From positions 118,278 through 182,277 of the forward strand of contig CAZIFB010000004.1 in assembly GCA_964538915.1 (NCBI GenBank): a DNA stretch of 64,000 bases. The letters are read 5' to 3'. The position numbers and the translations under genes were made by a program. Source of the stretch: JAEUHQ01 sp964538915. GTDB taxonomy: Bacteria; Planctomycetota; UBA1135; UBA2386. The number at the start of each line of letters is the position of its first letter. Positions within the stretch are counted from its first letter, which is position 1. Shown piece by piece: positions 45,287-55,617 of this stretch. Below the pieces are notes generated by a model. The model saw nothing but the letters and a program-made list of their open reading frames with translations, was not told the origin of the DNA and made no database searches.

Positions 45287-46363
45287 GTGAACGCGCGCCC
45301 CACCGCAGCCGTCTACACCGACGAGTTCTTCCACACGCCGAACGGCAAGACCGCGCACGGCCTGGTGCGCGGCCCGAGCCGCTTCGAGATCGCGGCGCTC
45401 GTCGATCGACACAGCGCCGGCCGTGACGCGGGCGAAGTGCTCGACGGCACACGCCGCGGCATCCCGACGTTCGCCGATCTCGGCACGATGCTCGCGTCGC
45501 TCGGCAAGCGGCCCGACTTCCTCGTCGTCGGCGTCGCGACGCACGGCGGCGTGCTGCCGCCGAAGATGCGGAACACGCTGCTCGACGCACTGCGCGCCGG
45601 CATGTCGCTGGTCTCCGGCTTGCACGAGTTCCTCGCCGACGACCCGACGCTCGTCGCCGCCGCGAAGGTCGCCGGCGCGCGGCTGATCGACGTTCGCAAA
45701 CCGCCGCCTCTGCGCGAACTGCACTTCTGGACCGGCGCGATCCGCGAAGTGAGGGCGCCGCGCATCGCGGTGCTCGGCACCGACTGCGCGCTCGGCAAAC
45801 GCACGACGTGCCACGTCGTCGCCAGGGCGTGCGCGGACGCCGGCATCCGCGCGGCGATCGTGCACACGGGCCAGACCGGCTGGCTGCAGGGCATCCCGCA
45901 CGGCTTCGTTCTCGACAGCACGCCGAACGACTTCGTCTGCGGCGAACTCGAACACGCGATCGTGCAGTGCGACAAGGACCTGTCGCCCGACGTGATCCTG
46001 CTCGAAGGGCAGTCCGCGCTGCGCAACCCTTCGGGGCCCTGCGGCGCCGAACTACTGCTCGGCGGCCAGGCACGCGCGACGATCCTGCAGCACGCACCCG
46101 GACGCCGCTGCTACGACGGCCACGAAGACGCCGGTATCGAGATCCCGCCGGTCGCCGACGAGATCGACCTGCTTCGCCGTTACGGCACCCGTGTGCTCGG
46201 CGTGACCCTGAACCACGAGAACCTCGACGCAGCGGCGCGGCCCGCCGCGAAGGCGAAGGCCGAGCGAGACACCGGGCTGCCCGTGGTGTGGCCGCTGCTG
46301 GAGGGCGCCGCGGGGCTCGTTCCGGCGATCCGCGAGTACCTGGCGAGCGAACGCCGTCGATGA
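45287..46363 (+). CDS. dgcN: DUF1611 / DgcN-like D-glutamate N-acetyltransferase (probable)
   Basis: A 358-residue protein. The N-terminal domain is Rossmann-like. The C-terminal domain is P-loop-like with VLGTDCALGKRTT at about 162-174. Other conserved stretches are HTGQTGWLQGIPHG, ILLEGQSALRNPSGPCGAELL and LNHENLD. In characterised marine bacteria a DUF1611 protein (DgcN) acetylates D-glutamate and acts with an enolase-superfamily racemase (DgcA). Its stop overlaps the next start by ATGA, and that next gene is such an enolase-superfamily protein, which strengthens the reading. Specificity has not been shown for this sequence. Confidence 0.8.
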   Translation: MNARPTAAVYTDEFFHTPNGKTAHGLVRGPSRFEIAALVDRHSAGRDAGEVLDGTRRGIPTFADLGTMLASLGKRPDFLVVGVATHGGVLPPKMRNTLLDALRAGMSLVSGLHEFLADDPTLVAAAKVAGARLIDVRKPPPLRELHFWTGAIREVRAPRIAVLGTDCALGKRTTCHVVARACADAGIRAAIVHTGQTGWLQGIPHGFVLDSTPNDFVCGELEHAIVQCDKDLSPDVILLEGQSALRNPSGPCGAELLLGGQARATILQHAPGRRCYDGHEDAGIEIPPVADEIDLLRRYGTRVLGVTLNHENLDAAARPAAKAKAERDTGLPVVWPLLEGAAGLVPAIREYLASERRR

Positions 46364-47430
46364 AGGTCGTCGGCGTCGACCTGTTCACGGCGGACGTCCC
46401 GCTGTCGCGCCCGTACGCGATCGCCAACTCGGCGACGGACGCGGTCTCGATGGTGCGCGTCGCGATCCGGACGGACCGTGGCATCACGGGTCTCGGCGCG
46501 GCGACGCCCGAGCCCCGCGTCACGGACGAGACGTTCGCGATGTGCGTGGACGCGCTGCGTTCGGTCGCCGAGGAACTGCGCGGGCGGGCCTTCGAGGCGC
46601 CGAGCGATCTCGCGACGTGGCTCCGCGCCGCTCTGCCGAACGCCCCCGGCGCGCACGCGGCGATCGACATGGCGCTGTTCGACGCCTGGGGCAAGCTGCA
46701 CGGCCGGCCGGTCGTCGACCTGCTCGGGCGGATGCACGACGCGATGCCGACGTCGATCACGATCGGCGTGCGCGACGTGCCGGAGACGCTCGCCGAAGCG
46801 CGCGAGTATCTCGGGCGCGGCTTCCGCGTCCTGAAGGTCAAGGTCGGCGAGAACGTCGATCTCGACGTCGAACGTCTCGTGCGCCTGCGCGAGCTCGTCG
46901 GCGCGCACGTGCCGATCCTCGCCGACGGCAACGTCGGCTACACGCCGTCGGACCTCGCGACCCTGCTCGAACGCACGCGCTCCGTCGACGTCCGCCTGAT
47001 CGAACAACCGCTCCCGCCCGACGCGATCGACGCGCAACGTTCGCTCGCCGCTCCGGACGTCGCTCGTCTCGTCGCCGACGAGAGCCTGCACGACGACGCG
47101 GACGCGGCGCGTCTGTGCCGGGCGCCGCGCGCGTTCGGGGTGTTCAACATCAAGCTCATGAAGTGCGGCGGCATCACGGAAGCGCTCGCCATCGCGCGCA
47201 CCGCGCACGCCGGCGGCATCGAGCTGATGTGGGGCTGCATGGACGAGAGCGTCGTCGGCATCGCCGCGGCGCTGCACGCCGCGTTCGCCAGTCGCGCGAC
47301 GCGCTGGCTCGACCTGGACGGCAGCTTCGACCTCGCGCGCGACTTCGCCGAGGGCGGCTTCGACCTCCGCGACGGCATGCTGCGAACGCTCGACCGCCCG
47401 GGCCTCGGCGTCGACGCCGTCGAGGCCTGA
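46360..47430 (+). CDS. dgcA: enolase-superfamily dipeptide epimerase-like / N-acetyl-glutamate racemase (probable DgcA)
   Basis: A 356-residue muconate-lactonizing-type enolase-superfamily enzyme. The catalytic set is complete: KVK with Lys159 and Lys161, metal ligands Asp189 (ILADGN), Glu215 (LIEQPLP) and Asp240 (VADESL), and the second base Lys265 (FNIKLMK). This two-lysine pattern suits 1,1-proton transfer, as in Ala-Glu epimerases. Coupling by ATGA to a DUF1611 gene suggests N-acetyl-D-glutamate racemisation in D-glutamate catabolism. An Ala-D/L-Glu epimerase for peptidoglycan recycling is the main alternative. Confidence 0.82.
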   Translation: MKVVGVDLFTADVPLSRPYAIANSATDAVSMVRVAIRTDRGITGLGAATPEPRVTDETFAMCVDALRSVAEELRGRAFEAPSDLATWLRAALPNAPGAHAAIDMALFDAWGKLHGRPVVDLLGRMHDAMPTSITIGVRDVPETLAEAREYLGRGFRVLKVKVGENVDLDVERLVRLRELVGAHVPILADGNVGYTPSDLATLLERTRSVDVRLIEQPLPPDAIDAQRSLAAPDVARLVADESLHDDADAARLCRAPRAFGVFNIKLMKCGGITEALAIARTAHAGGIELMWGCMDESVVGIAAALHAAFASRATRWLDLDGSFDLARDFAEGGFDLRDGMLRTLDRPGLGVDAVEA

Positions 47431-47431
47431 C

Positions 47432-47450
47432 CCCGGGCGCGTGCCCCGGG
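47432..47450 (+). terminator. GC-rich hairpin after dgcNA
   Basis: CCCGGGC and GCCC-C-GGG, with one bulged C, pair across GCGT directly after the dgcA stop codon, followed by AAAT. It fits an operon end, though the T-run is missing. Confidence 0.4.
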
Positions 47451-47510
47451 AAATCCGCGGACTCCCTGCATCCGATCGGCGTCCCGCGGCATGGGTAGCA
47501 TGCGACCCGC

Positions 47511-49889
47511 ATGCTCCCTCCCGCCGAAGTCGACCGCGAACTGCGCCACCACGCCGTGGCGCTGCGCCGGATCGCGCGCGACCTGTTGCGCGACCCGCAC
47601 GCCGCGGAGGACGTCGTGCAGGAGACGATGCATCGGGCGCTGGCGCAGAAGGGACTGCGGCCCGGACCGCTCGGCGGCTGGCTGCATCGGGTCCTCGAGA
47701 ACTTCGTCCGACAATGGCGCCGCGGCGAGCGGCGCCGGCTCGCGCGCGAGGCGCGCGTGCTCCCGCGGGAGGCGGAGCCGGACCCGTTCGAGGCCACGAC
47801 GCGGCGCGAATCGCTGCAGGCGGTGACCGATGCCGTGCTGCAGCTCGCGGAGCCCTACCAGACCACGATCCTGCTGCGCTACTTCGAGGACCTGCCGCCG
47901 CGAACGATCGCGAAGCGGACGGGCGTCAACGTCGCGACGGTGAAGAGCCGTCTGCAACGCGGGCTCGTCGTGCTGCGGCAGCGCCTCGACCGCGAGCACG
48001 GCGCACGCGACGAGTGGCGCCAGCGTCTCGCGGTCACGTTCGGCCTGCCCTTCGTGCTCGGCGAAGGCGCGGCGCTGGCGACCGGAGCATGGATCATGGG
48101 GAGTACGACGAAGGTCCTTCTCGCCGCGGGCGTTCTCTGCCTCGGCGGCGTGTTCGCGTGGCAGTGGTGGGACGATCCGGCGCCGCGCGCGCTGACGAAC
48201 GAACGCACCGCGACGAACGGCGCGGCCGTGGTCGCGGCCCCGAGCGAACAGCCGGCCGCGTCGACGACCGAGCGCGAAGCACCGCCGGCGGTCCCGACCG
48301 CTCCGTCGTGGCTGCTGCATCCGTACGTCCTCGAACTCGAAGTCGTCGTCGTCGACGCGACCGGCATTCCGGTCGAGGGCGTCACGCCGCAACTGGCACC
48401 GCCGCGCGTGGGGACCAACTTCGGCAAGGGGAGCACGGACGCGAAGGGGAACGTGGTCCTGTCCTGGCCTTCGCGCACGCCGACCGGCGAAGCCGTGGTC
48501 ACCGATCCGGCGGGAACCCTGCGCCGCGTCGCGCTGCAGCACGACCGCCGCACGGTGATCACCGTGCTGCAGGACACGGGCGTGCCGCGGGTGATGCTGA
48601 GCCGCGTCGTCACGACCTCGGGCACGGGCATCCAGTTCCTCTCGGAGCTGCCGGTGATCGGCCGCGCATTCACAGCCGCGGAGGGTGCGGAGAGTTCTTC
48701 GATGGGCAACGGCCTGCACCGGTACGCGGTGTTCGGTGACAGCACTGCGCTCGCACCGAAGAGCGACTTCGCGAACGCGACGGAGTCGTTCTCGCTGTCG
48801 GAGGGAACCTTCCTGACGAGGGCCCGCGTGTTGAGCGCCCTCGGTGAGGCGACGCAGCCCGAGCCGACGCAGAAGCCGACGATCGGCGGCACGGTGCTCG
48901 GCGACGACGGCAAGCCTGCCGCGCACACGCCGGTCGCGCTCTTCGGTTCGAGCGCGCAGCCGCTGCAGCGCACCACCACCGACGACGATGGTCGATTCGC
49001 GTTCGAGGACGTCGTCGAGGGCACGTTCACCGTGCGCGCCGGCGGGGACCGCGACGGCCTCGCGACCGCTCCCGCCCTGGTCACGACGGGCACGACACCG
49101 GTCCGCGTCGACCTGCGGCGCGACGCCTGCGTGCACGGACGCGTCGTGCGGTCCGACGGTGCGCCCCACGCCCCCTACCGCGTGCTGTGGCGCGCCGAGG
49201 ACGGTTCGTGGTGCGACCAGACGCTCGAAGGCGACGACGGCACGTTCGTCCTCGCGAACCTGCCCGCGAAGGCGGGCGACGTGTACCTCGCATTGCCCGG
49301 GCAGGACCTGCCCGTCGCGGCGGCGCGGCACGTGCTCACGGACAACGGCGAACTCGTGCTGCGGCACGACGTCGCCACCGCGCGCGCGATCTCGCTCGAA
49401 CCCGTGCTGCCCGACGTGTGCAAGGACGCCGCGGTCGACGTCCGTGTGTGGCAGCTCGACACCGGTCTCGGCACCACGCTCGCGCGGCCCGAGGCGGGCA
49501 AGCCGTGGAAGCTCGAGTTCCTGCCGCCCGGCTGGTACCAGGTCGAGGTGCACGCGCAGGCCTGCGGCTTCGTCGACCTCGGCCGCCACTGGCTCGACGG
49601 CAATGCCGACCTCGACCTCGGCCGCGTCGCTCTGCCGCTGCCGGGCCGCGTGCACTTCGTGATGCCCGACGACAGCGTGCCCAAGGACGAGAACCGCCGC
49701 GCCTTCGACCTCTGCGAACTGCGGGACGACCTCGACGTCCGCGTCCTGCTCGCCGAGTTCCCCACCGACCGCCCCGTCCTCCTCCCCGCCGGCAACTACG
49801 TCTTCGCCTTCCGCCACCGCGACGGCAGCGTGCGCTTCGTCCGCTTCAACACCCGCGCAGGCGAACACACCACCGTCGTCGCCCGGTGA
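47511..49889 (+). CDS. ECF sigma factor fused to a membrane segment and extracytoplasmic beta domains
   Basis: A 792-residue single chain. Residues about 8-75 are sigma region 2 (DPHAAEDVVQETMHRAL) and about 105-160 are sigma region 4 (LLRYFEDLPPRTIAKRTGVNVATVKSRLQRG, with its helix-turn-helix). A membrane helix at about 198-218 follows, then an Ala/Thr/Pro linker, and from about 285 to the end several carboxypeptidase-regulatory-like beta domains. The topology predicted is sigma domain inside and beta domains outside. No anti-sigma gene is adjacent, so the fused part may take that role, as proposed for other planctomycete ECF fusions. Near residue 375 there is a secretin-like FLSELPVIGRAF. 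Confidence 0.9.
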   Translation: MLPPAEVDRELRHHAVALRRIARDLLRDPHAAEDVVQETMHRALAQKGLRPGPLGGWLHRVLENFVRQWRRGERRRLAREARVLPREAEPDPFEATTRRESLQAVTDAVLQLAEPYQTTILLRYFEDLPPRTIAKRTGVNVATVKSRLQRGLVVLRQRLDREHGARDEWRQRLAVTFGLPFVLGEGAALATGAWIMGSTTKVLLAAGVLCLGGVFAWQWWDDPAPRALTNERTATNGAAVVAAPSEQPAASTTEREAPPAVPTAPSWLLHPYVLELEVVVVDATGIPVEGVTPQLAPPRVGTNFGKGSTDAKGNVVLSWPSRTPTGEAVVTDPAGTLRRVALQHDRRTVITVLQDTGVPRVMLSRVVTTSGTGIQFLSELPVIGRAFTAAEGAESSSMGNGLHRYAVFGDSTALAPKSDFANATESFSLSEGTFLTRARVLSALGEATQPEPTQKPTIGGTVLGDDGKPAAHTPVALFGSSAQPLQRTTTDDDGRFAFEDVVEGTFTVRAGGDRDGLATAPALVTTGTTPVRVDLRRDACVHGRVVRSDGAPHAPYRVLWRAEDGSWCDQTLEGDDGTFVLANLPAKAGDVYLALPGQDLPVAAARHVLTDNGELVLRHDVATARAISLEPVLPDVCKDAAVDVRVWQLDTGLGTTLARPEAGKPWKLEFLPPGWYQVEVHAQACGFVDLGRHWLDGNADLDLGRVALPLPGRVHFVMPDDSVPKDENRRAFDLCELRDDLDVRVLLAEFPTDRPVLLPAGNYVFAFRHRDGSVRFVRFNTRAGEHTTVVAR

Positions 49890-49947
49890 CCCGCGCGGCC
49901 GTGCGCGCTGTAGCAACGCGGCGGGCGACGCCTATGCTCGCGCCGCG

Positions 49948-50349
49948 ATGGCCGAGACGAAGCCGAACACCCCGCCGAAGACGCCGGCAGCGCGCAATGT
50001 GCTCGGGACCGAGCTGAAGCCGTGCAGCACGAAGCCGCTGACCGGGTTCTTCCGCGACGGCTGCTGCAACACGAGCGACGAAGACCTCGGCGCCCACACG
50101 GTCTGCGCGGCGATGACCGCCGAGTTCCTCGCGTTCAGCAAGGAAGCGGGCAACGACCTGTCGACGCCGCGGCCGGAGTTCGGCTTTCCCGGCCTGAAGC
50201 CCGGCGACCGGTGGTGTCTCTGCGCCTCGCGCTGGGCGCAGGCCCTCGAAGATGGCCGCGCACCCCGCGTCGTGCTCGAGTCGACCCACGAACGCACGCT
50301 CGAATTCGTCGACCTCGCCGACCTCAAGCGGCACGCGATCCCCGGATGA
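49948..50349 (+). CDS. DUF2237 family protein
   Basis: A 133-residue cytoplasmic protein with the family's strongly conserved pattern: NVLGTELKPCSTKPLTGFFRDGCCNT, DLGAHTVCAAMTAEFL, NDLSTPRPEFGFPGLKPGDRWCLCASRW. Five or more invariant Cys suggest metal or redox chemistry, but the role is unsettled. It is first in an ATGA-coupled set with the membrane protein and lipoprotein that follow. Confidence 0.94.
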   Translation: MAETKPNTPPKTPAARNVLGTELKPCSTKPLTGFFRDGCCNTSDEDLGAHTVCAAMTAEFLAFSKEAGNDLSTPRPEFGFPGLKPGDRWCLCASRWAQALEDGRAPRVVLESTHERTLEFVDLADLKRHAIPG

Positions 50350-50999
50350 CCATGACCGAGACCCGCTCGAGCACGCTCCGCCTCATCCTCTGGCCTTCGT
50401 TGATCACGCTCGCGATCAACATCGTCCGGGCGGTCGGGCAACACGAGGGCTGGTTCACGAAGGCATCCGGCGGCGGCGGTGAACTGGTGGGCATCACGTG
50501 GCTGCCGCTGGCGTTCGGCCCGTGGTTCGCGTGGCGCCTGCGGAAGGGCGGCGACATGCCCCGCGTCGCGCGCCCCTGGATGTGGTCGCTCCTCGCTCTG
50601 CTGCCCCTCGTGATCGGAGGGGCACTCACCGTCCCCGCCTTGCTGGCCGCAAACGCGGACGAGGCCGGCTACGCGACGCTGCGGACGGCTGCGCTCGCCT
50701 CCATCGCAGGGGCGGTGATCGCGGCGATCCGGCAGTTCGTCGTGTGGCCGCGCCTCGCGTGGATCCTCATGGCCTACGCGATACCGGCACGACTCACCGT
50801 GGTCGCGCTGACCTGGTTCGCGAAGAGCAACGGTTGGGACAGCCACTACACGAAGTTCGGTCCGAAGGGCTGGGAGTTCGACATGGAAGGCACCATGTAC
50901 CGCGCCGCGCTCATGCAGCTCGGCTTCTGGGTGCCGGTCGCGGTGCTGTCGGGCACGTTGCTCGGCACCGCCCTGTTCGGCCGCGCGAAGAAGGCATGA
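50346..50999 (+). CDS. polytopic membrane protein, unknown
   Basis: A 217-residue protein with about five hydrophobic segments (LILWPSLITLAINIV, ITWLPLAFGPWFAW, WMWSLLALLPLVIGGAL, TLRTAALASIAGAVIAAI, LAWILMAYAIPARLTVVALTWFA). It ends in FWVPVAVLSGTLLGTALFG. A polar stretch SNGWDSHYTKFGP lies between the last helices. No family is recognised. It overlaps DUF2237 upstream and the lipoprotein downstream by ATGA, so the three are translated together. Confidence 0.78.
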   Translation: MTMTETRSSTLRLILWPSLITLAINIVRAVGQHEGWFTKASGGGGELVGITWLPLAFGPWFAWRLRKGGDMPRVARPWMWSLLALLPLVIGGALTVPALLAANADEAGYATLRTAALASIAGAVIAAIRQFVVWPRLAWILMAYAIPARLTVVALTWFAKSNGWDSHYTKFGPKGWEFDMEGTMYRAALMQLGFWVPVAVLSGTLLGTALFGRAKKA

Positions 51000-51376
51000 G
51001 CCGCCGACCGTGGTCGCGGCGCCGCGCCATCGCGACGGCGGCGGCGTGCACGGTGCTCGCGGGCTGCACCGGCACGATGCTGTCCCGCGGTACCGGCCCC
51101 TGCTCCGTCGGCAAGTATCCGTTCGAGGCGATCGCGCTCGACATCGGCTTCATGGCCGCGACGCGAGCCGACGAACGCGACACGGGAGTGCCCGGCAAGG
51201 AGGGCACGCCCACGTTCCTGTGGGGCCTCACTTCGTTGCCGATCGACACGGTCGTCGACGTCGTGCTGCTGCCGGTCGACGTCGTCGCGTGGATCTTCGG
51301 CTGCTCGAAGACGTGGGAGTCCGACGAAGCGCGCCGCCGCTGGGAACGCGACGAGCCCGGCCTCGACCCGAGATAG
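50996..51376 (+). CDS. YceK/YidQ-type lipoprotein
   Basis: A 126-residue lipoprotein with lipobox VLAGC (about residue 23). It matches the YceK/YidQ (DUF1375) pattern: GCTGTMLSR soon after lipidation, then PFEAIALDIGF and SLPIDTVVDVVLLPVDVVAW. The same SLP-x-D-T-x-D-x-x-LLP-x-D core occurs in Enterobacteria, where function is unknown. It is the third gene of the ATGA-coupled cluster and converges with the PyrK-like gene. Confidence 0.8.
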   Translation: MSRRPWSRRRAIATAAACTVLAGCTGTMLSRGTGPCSVGKYPFEAIALDIGFMAATRADERDTGVPGKEGTPTFLWGLTSLPIDTVVDVVLLPVDVVAWIFGCSKTWESDEARRRWERDEPGLDPR

Positions 51377-51400
51377 CCGCGATCGCAGCGAGTCCGCGCG

Positions 51401-52198
51401 TCAGTGCACGAGTTCGCAGGACTCGTAGACCGGACCTTCCATGCAGGTCTTCGAGTAGGGCCAGCCTTTGAAGCGCGCGCCCTGGACGCGCACCGAGCAG
51501 CCGTTGCACACGCCGTAGCCGCACGCCATGTAGGTCTCGAGGCTGAGGAAGCAGCGCAGGCCGAGCTTCTCGCACAGCTTCGCCACCGCGTGCATCATCG
51601 GATCGGGGCCGCAGCAGAACACGACGTCGCCGGCGCGCACTTCGCCCTTCTGCAGCATGTCCTCGAGCAGCGCCGTCACCATGCCGCGAAAACCGTGACT
51701 GCCGTCGTCGGTCGACGTGCGCATGCGCGCGAGCGGTTCGAAGTCCTCGAGCCCGGCGAGCGCGGCGCGGTTGCGGCCGCCGAACAGGAGGCGCACCGGC
51801 GCGCCCTTCGCCTTCGCCTCGCGAGCGAGCAGCAGGAACGGCGCGAGGCCGACGCCGCCCGCGACGCAGACCGGGTCGACGACGTCGCGCGGGAAGGGCT
51901 GACCGAGCGGTCCGTTCAGGACGACGCCATCACCGGGGCGCAGCGAGCAGAGCGCGCGCGTGCCTTCGCCGACGGGCTTCACGAGGAAACTGCCCCACGA
52001 ACCGTCCGGCGCGCGGTCGTAGAGCGAGAACGGACGCGGCAGCTGCACCGGCCAGCGGTGCTCCGTGCGCAGCATGTAGAACTGGCCCGGCAGCGTCGGC
52101 GGGATCGGGCCGTCGACTTCGATCGCGAACGAACCGCCGCCGAGGTCGCGGCAGCGCAGCAGACGGTGGACTCGGGACTCCATCGGGCGCGCGAGCAT
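51401..52198 (-). CDS. pyrK: PyrK-like dihydroorotate dehydrogenase electron transfer subunit
   Basis: A 265-residue ferredoxin-reductase-family protein. FAD binding is seen as RPFSLYD, NAD binding as AGGVGLAPFLLLAREAK and FCCGPDPMM. The C-terminal [2Fe-2S] ligands lie in ACGYGVCNGCSVRV and KTCMEGP. PyrK delivers electrons from the PyrDB flavoprotein to NAD. No pyrD gene is adjacent, so the partner is elsewhere or differs. It is last in the ten-gene minus-strand run. The ATG at 52198 is used; another in-frame ATG lies at 52183. Confidence 0.85.
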   Translation of the reverse strand: MLARPMESRVHRLLRCRDLGGGSFAIEVDGPIPPTLPGQFYMLRTEHRWPVQLPRPFSLYDRAPDGSWGSFLVKPVGEGTRALCSLRPGDGVVLNGPLGQPFPRDVVDPVCVAGGVGLAPFLLLAREAKAKGAPVRLLFGGRNRAALAGLEDFEPLARMRTSTDDGSHGFRGMVTALLEDMLQKGEVRAGDVVFCCGPDPMMHAVAKLCEKLGLRCFLSLETYMACGYGVCNGCSVRVQGARFKGWPYSKTCMEGPVYESCELVH

Positions 52199-52223
52199 AG
52201 CGACGCGCCGAGGCCGGCCGCCG

Positions 52224-53168
52224 TCAATCGTGCGCGGCGGGGACGGCCGGTGCCGCCGCCGCGCTCGCCTCGGGCACCGCGGGGTGGCGGCAACGCAGCG
52301 TGACGATCGGCACCTCGGGGGGCGCGTCGATGCGGATCGGCAGCAGGGTCACGCCGACGCCCCGCCCGACGTAGAGGCTGCAGTCGTTCTCGGTGAACCA
52401 GCCGCGTTCGTAACCGAAACGGCTGTGGTGGATCGGCGCCCAGCCGGCGAGGCGCACCTGGCCGCCGTGGGTGTGCCCCGACAGCACGAGGTCGACGTCG
52501 ACGGCGGCCGCCTCGAAGAAGAAGTCGGGGTGGTGGCTCAGCAGCACGACGGGCTCCTGGTCGCGGCGCCCGTGCAGCGCGCGCGCGAGGTCCGGTTCGC
52601 CCTCGGTGAGGTCGTCGACGCCGCACACCCACAGCGAACTGTCGCCGATGCCGATACGCACGCCGCGGTTCGTCAGCACCTGCACACCGTTCTCCTCGAG
52701 GAACGCCGACCACAGCCCGATGTCGGGCCCCCAGAAGTGATCGTGGTTGCCCGGCACCGCGAACATGCCGAAGCGCGGCCGCAACCGTTCGAGCGGGCGA
52801 CGGAACAGCAGCAGTTCGCGTTCGCGCGTGTTGATCAGGTCGCCGCCGAAGAGCACGACGTCGGGGCGCGCAGCCTGGATGCGATCGAAGAGTGCACACA
52901 GGTCCGCCTCGTCCAGGAAACTGCCCGCGTGCACGTCGGAGACGAACGCGAGGCGCAGTCCGTCCAGTTCGCGGCCGAGCGAACGCACGCGCAGTTCGAG
53001 TTCGGGCAGTTCGAGGCCACGGCGCACGCGGCGGTGCAGCCAGTGTCCGATCGGCAGGCGATCGAGCCCGCGGTTGAGCCATGCCATGACCTCGGCGAGG
53101 AACCGCCGCAGCGCGGTGCGACGTCCCGACAACGGGCCCTGCGGCCGCGGCGCGCGGCGATCGCCCAT
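52224..53168 (-). CDS. metallophosphoesterase (YkuE/YaeI-like)
   Basis: A 314-residue protein. The motifs for two-metal phosphoesterases are in order: SDVHAG, GGDLINTR, PGNHDHFWG, LLSHHPDFF and LSGHTHGGQ. YaeI/YkuE proteins act on UDP-glucose or other lipid-linked or nucleotide phosphoesters near the membrane. A basic and amphipathic N-terminus (RRFLAEVMAWLNRGLDRLPIGHWLHRRVRRG, in part) may bind membrane. It follows the second sigma-54 activator by 2 nt. A signal peptide is not obvious. Confidence 0.88.
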   Translation of the reverse strand: MGDRRAPRPQGPLSGRRTALRRFLAEVMAWLNRGLDRLPIGHWLHRRVRRGLELPELELRVRSLGRELDGLRLAFVSDVHAGSFLDEADLCALFDRIQAARPDVVLFGGDLINTRERELLLFRRPLERLRPRFGMFAVPGNHDHFWGPDIGLWSAFLEENGVQVLTNRGVRIGIGDSSLWVCGVDDLTEGEPDLARALHGRRDQEPVVLLSHHPDFFFEAAAVDVDLVLSGHTHGGQVRLAGWAPIHHSRFGYERGWFTENDCSLYVGRGVGVTLLPIRIDAPPEVPIVTLRCRHPAVPEASAAAAPAVPAAHD

Positions 53169-53170
53169 GC

Positions 53171-54531
<1,361 letters not shown>

Positions 54532-54535
<4 letters not shown>

Positions 54536-55617
54536 GCGGTCGCCTCCACCGCCACGGCCGCGCGTTCGGCGAGCGGCATGCGGACGCGGAAGCGCGCGCC
54601 GGGCTCGCCCGGATTCTGCAGTTCGAGATCGCCGCCGAGGAACGACAGCACGCGCGCCGCCAGCGGGAGACCGAGGCCGGTGCCGCGCTCCTTCGTCGAC
54701 ACGAACGGCGCGAAGACGCCGCTGCCGAGGTGTGCTGGCACACCCGGACCGTCGTCGTGGACGACGAGTTCGAGCCGGCCGGCGCGCACGTTCGCCTCGA
54801 CACGCACGTGCACCGTCGGACTCGCCTCCACCGCGTTGCGCAACAGGTTGACGACGACACGCGACAGCACGTCGGCGTCGACGATCGTGTCGCCGCGCCC
54901 GACGAGTTCGATCCGGGCCGCGGGCAGGGCCGCGTCGCGCGCTGCCTCCGCGACGATGTCGGCGACCGCGGCGACGCGCGCAGCACCTCGCTGCGGGCGC
55001 GCGAAACCGAGCAGCGAACGCACGATCTCGTCGACCTGGCGCACGCCCTGCACGATCTTGCCGGCGAAACGGCGCATCGCCTCGGGCGACTCGCTGCGTT
55101 CGAGCAGCGCAGCGAAGCCGGTGACGCCGTTCAGCGGGTTCTTGATCTCGTGGGCGATGCCGAGCGCCAGCTCCGAGAGGCCGGCCAGCCGGTCGAGCCG
55201 GTGCACTTCGCGCTCGAGTTCCTGGACGCGCGAGCGGTCCTCGAGCAGCACGAGTTCGCCGTCCGGCATCTCGACGCGCCGCACGCGGACGAGCACGCTG
55301 CCGAACGCGACCTCTCCCGGGAGCGTGCGCGCCAGGTCGATGCCCGCGGCGCGCGCAGCGGCGCAGAGTCGCTCGCCCTCGCGATTGCAGCACGAGACCT
55401 TCCCGTCGGTGCGAACCGCAGCGAGGCCGATGGGCAGCGCCGCGAAGATCGCTTCGCGCTCCTGAAGCGAACGCTGCAGTGCCTCGTTGGTCGCCTGCAG
55501 TTCGAGATCCACCTGGGCGACGCGCGCCTTCAGCTGCGCGTAGCCGCGCTCCAGTTCCTGCGCGGCGGCGATGAACTGGTCGAAGCCTTGCTGCAGTTGC
55601 TGCTGATCGATGCTCAC
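54532..55617 (-). CDS. soluble PAS-type sensor histidine kinase (FlrB/FlgS-like)
   Basis: A 361-residue kinase starting with GTG at 55617. The N-terminal coiled coil (QQQLQQGFDQFI..AQLKARVAQVDLEL) leads into a PAS domain at about 52-125. HisKA follows with GIAHEIKNPLNG (His156). The ATPase domain has VNLLRNAVEAS, DDGPGVP and TGLGLPLAARVLSFLGGDL. No membrane helix is present, as in FlrB and FlgS. It should phosphorylate the activator whose start it overlaps. The GTGA overlap on its other side couples it to the coiled-coil gene. Confidence 0.92.
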
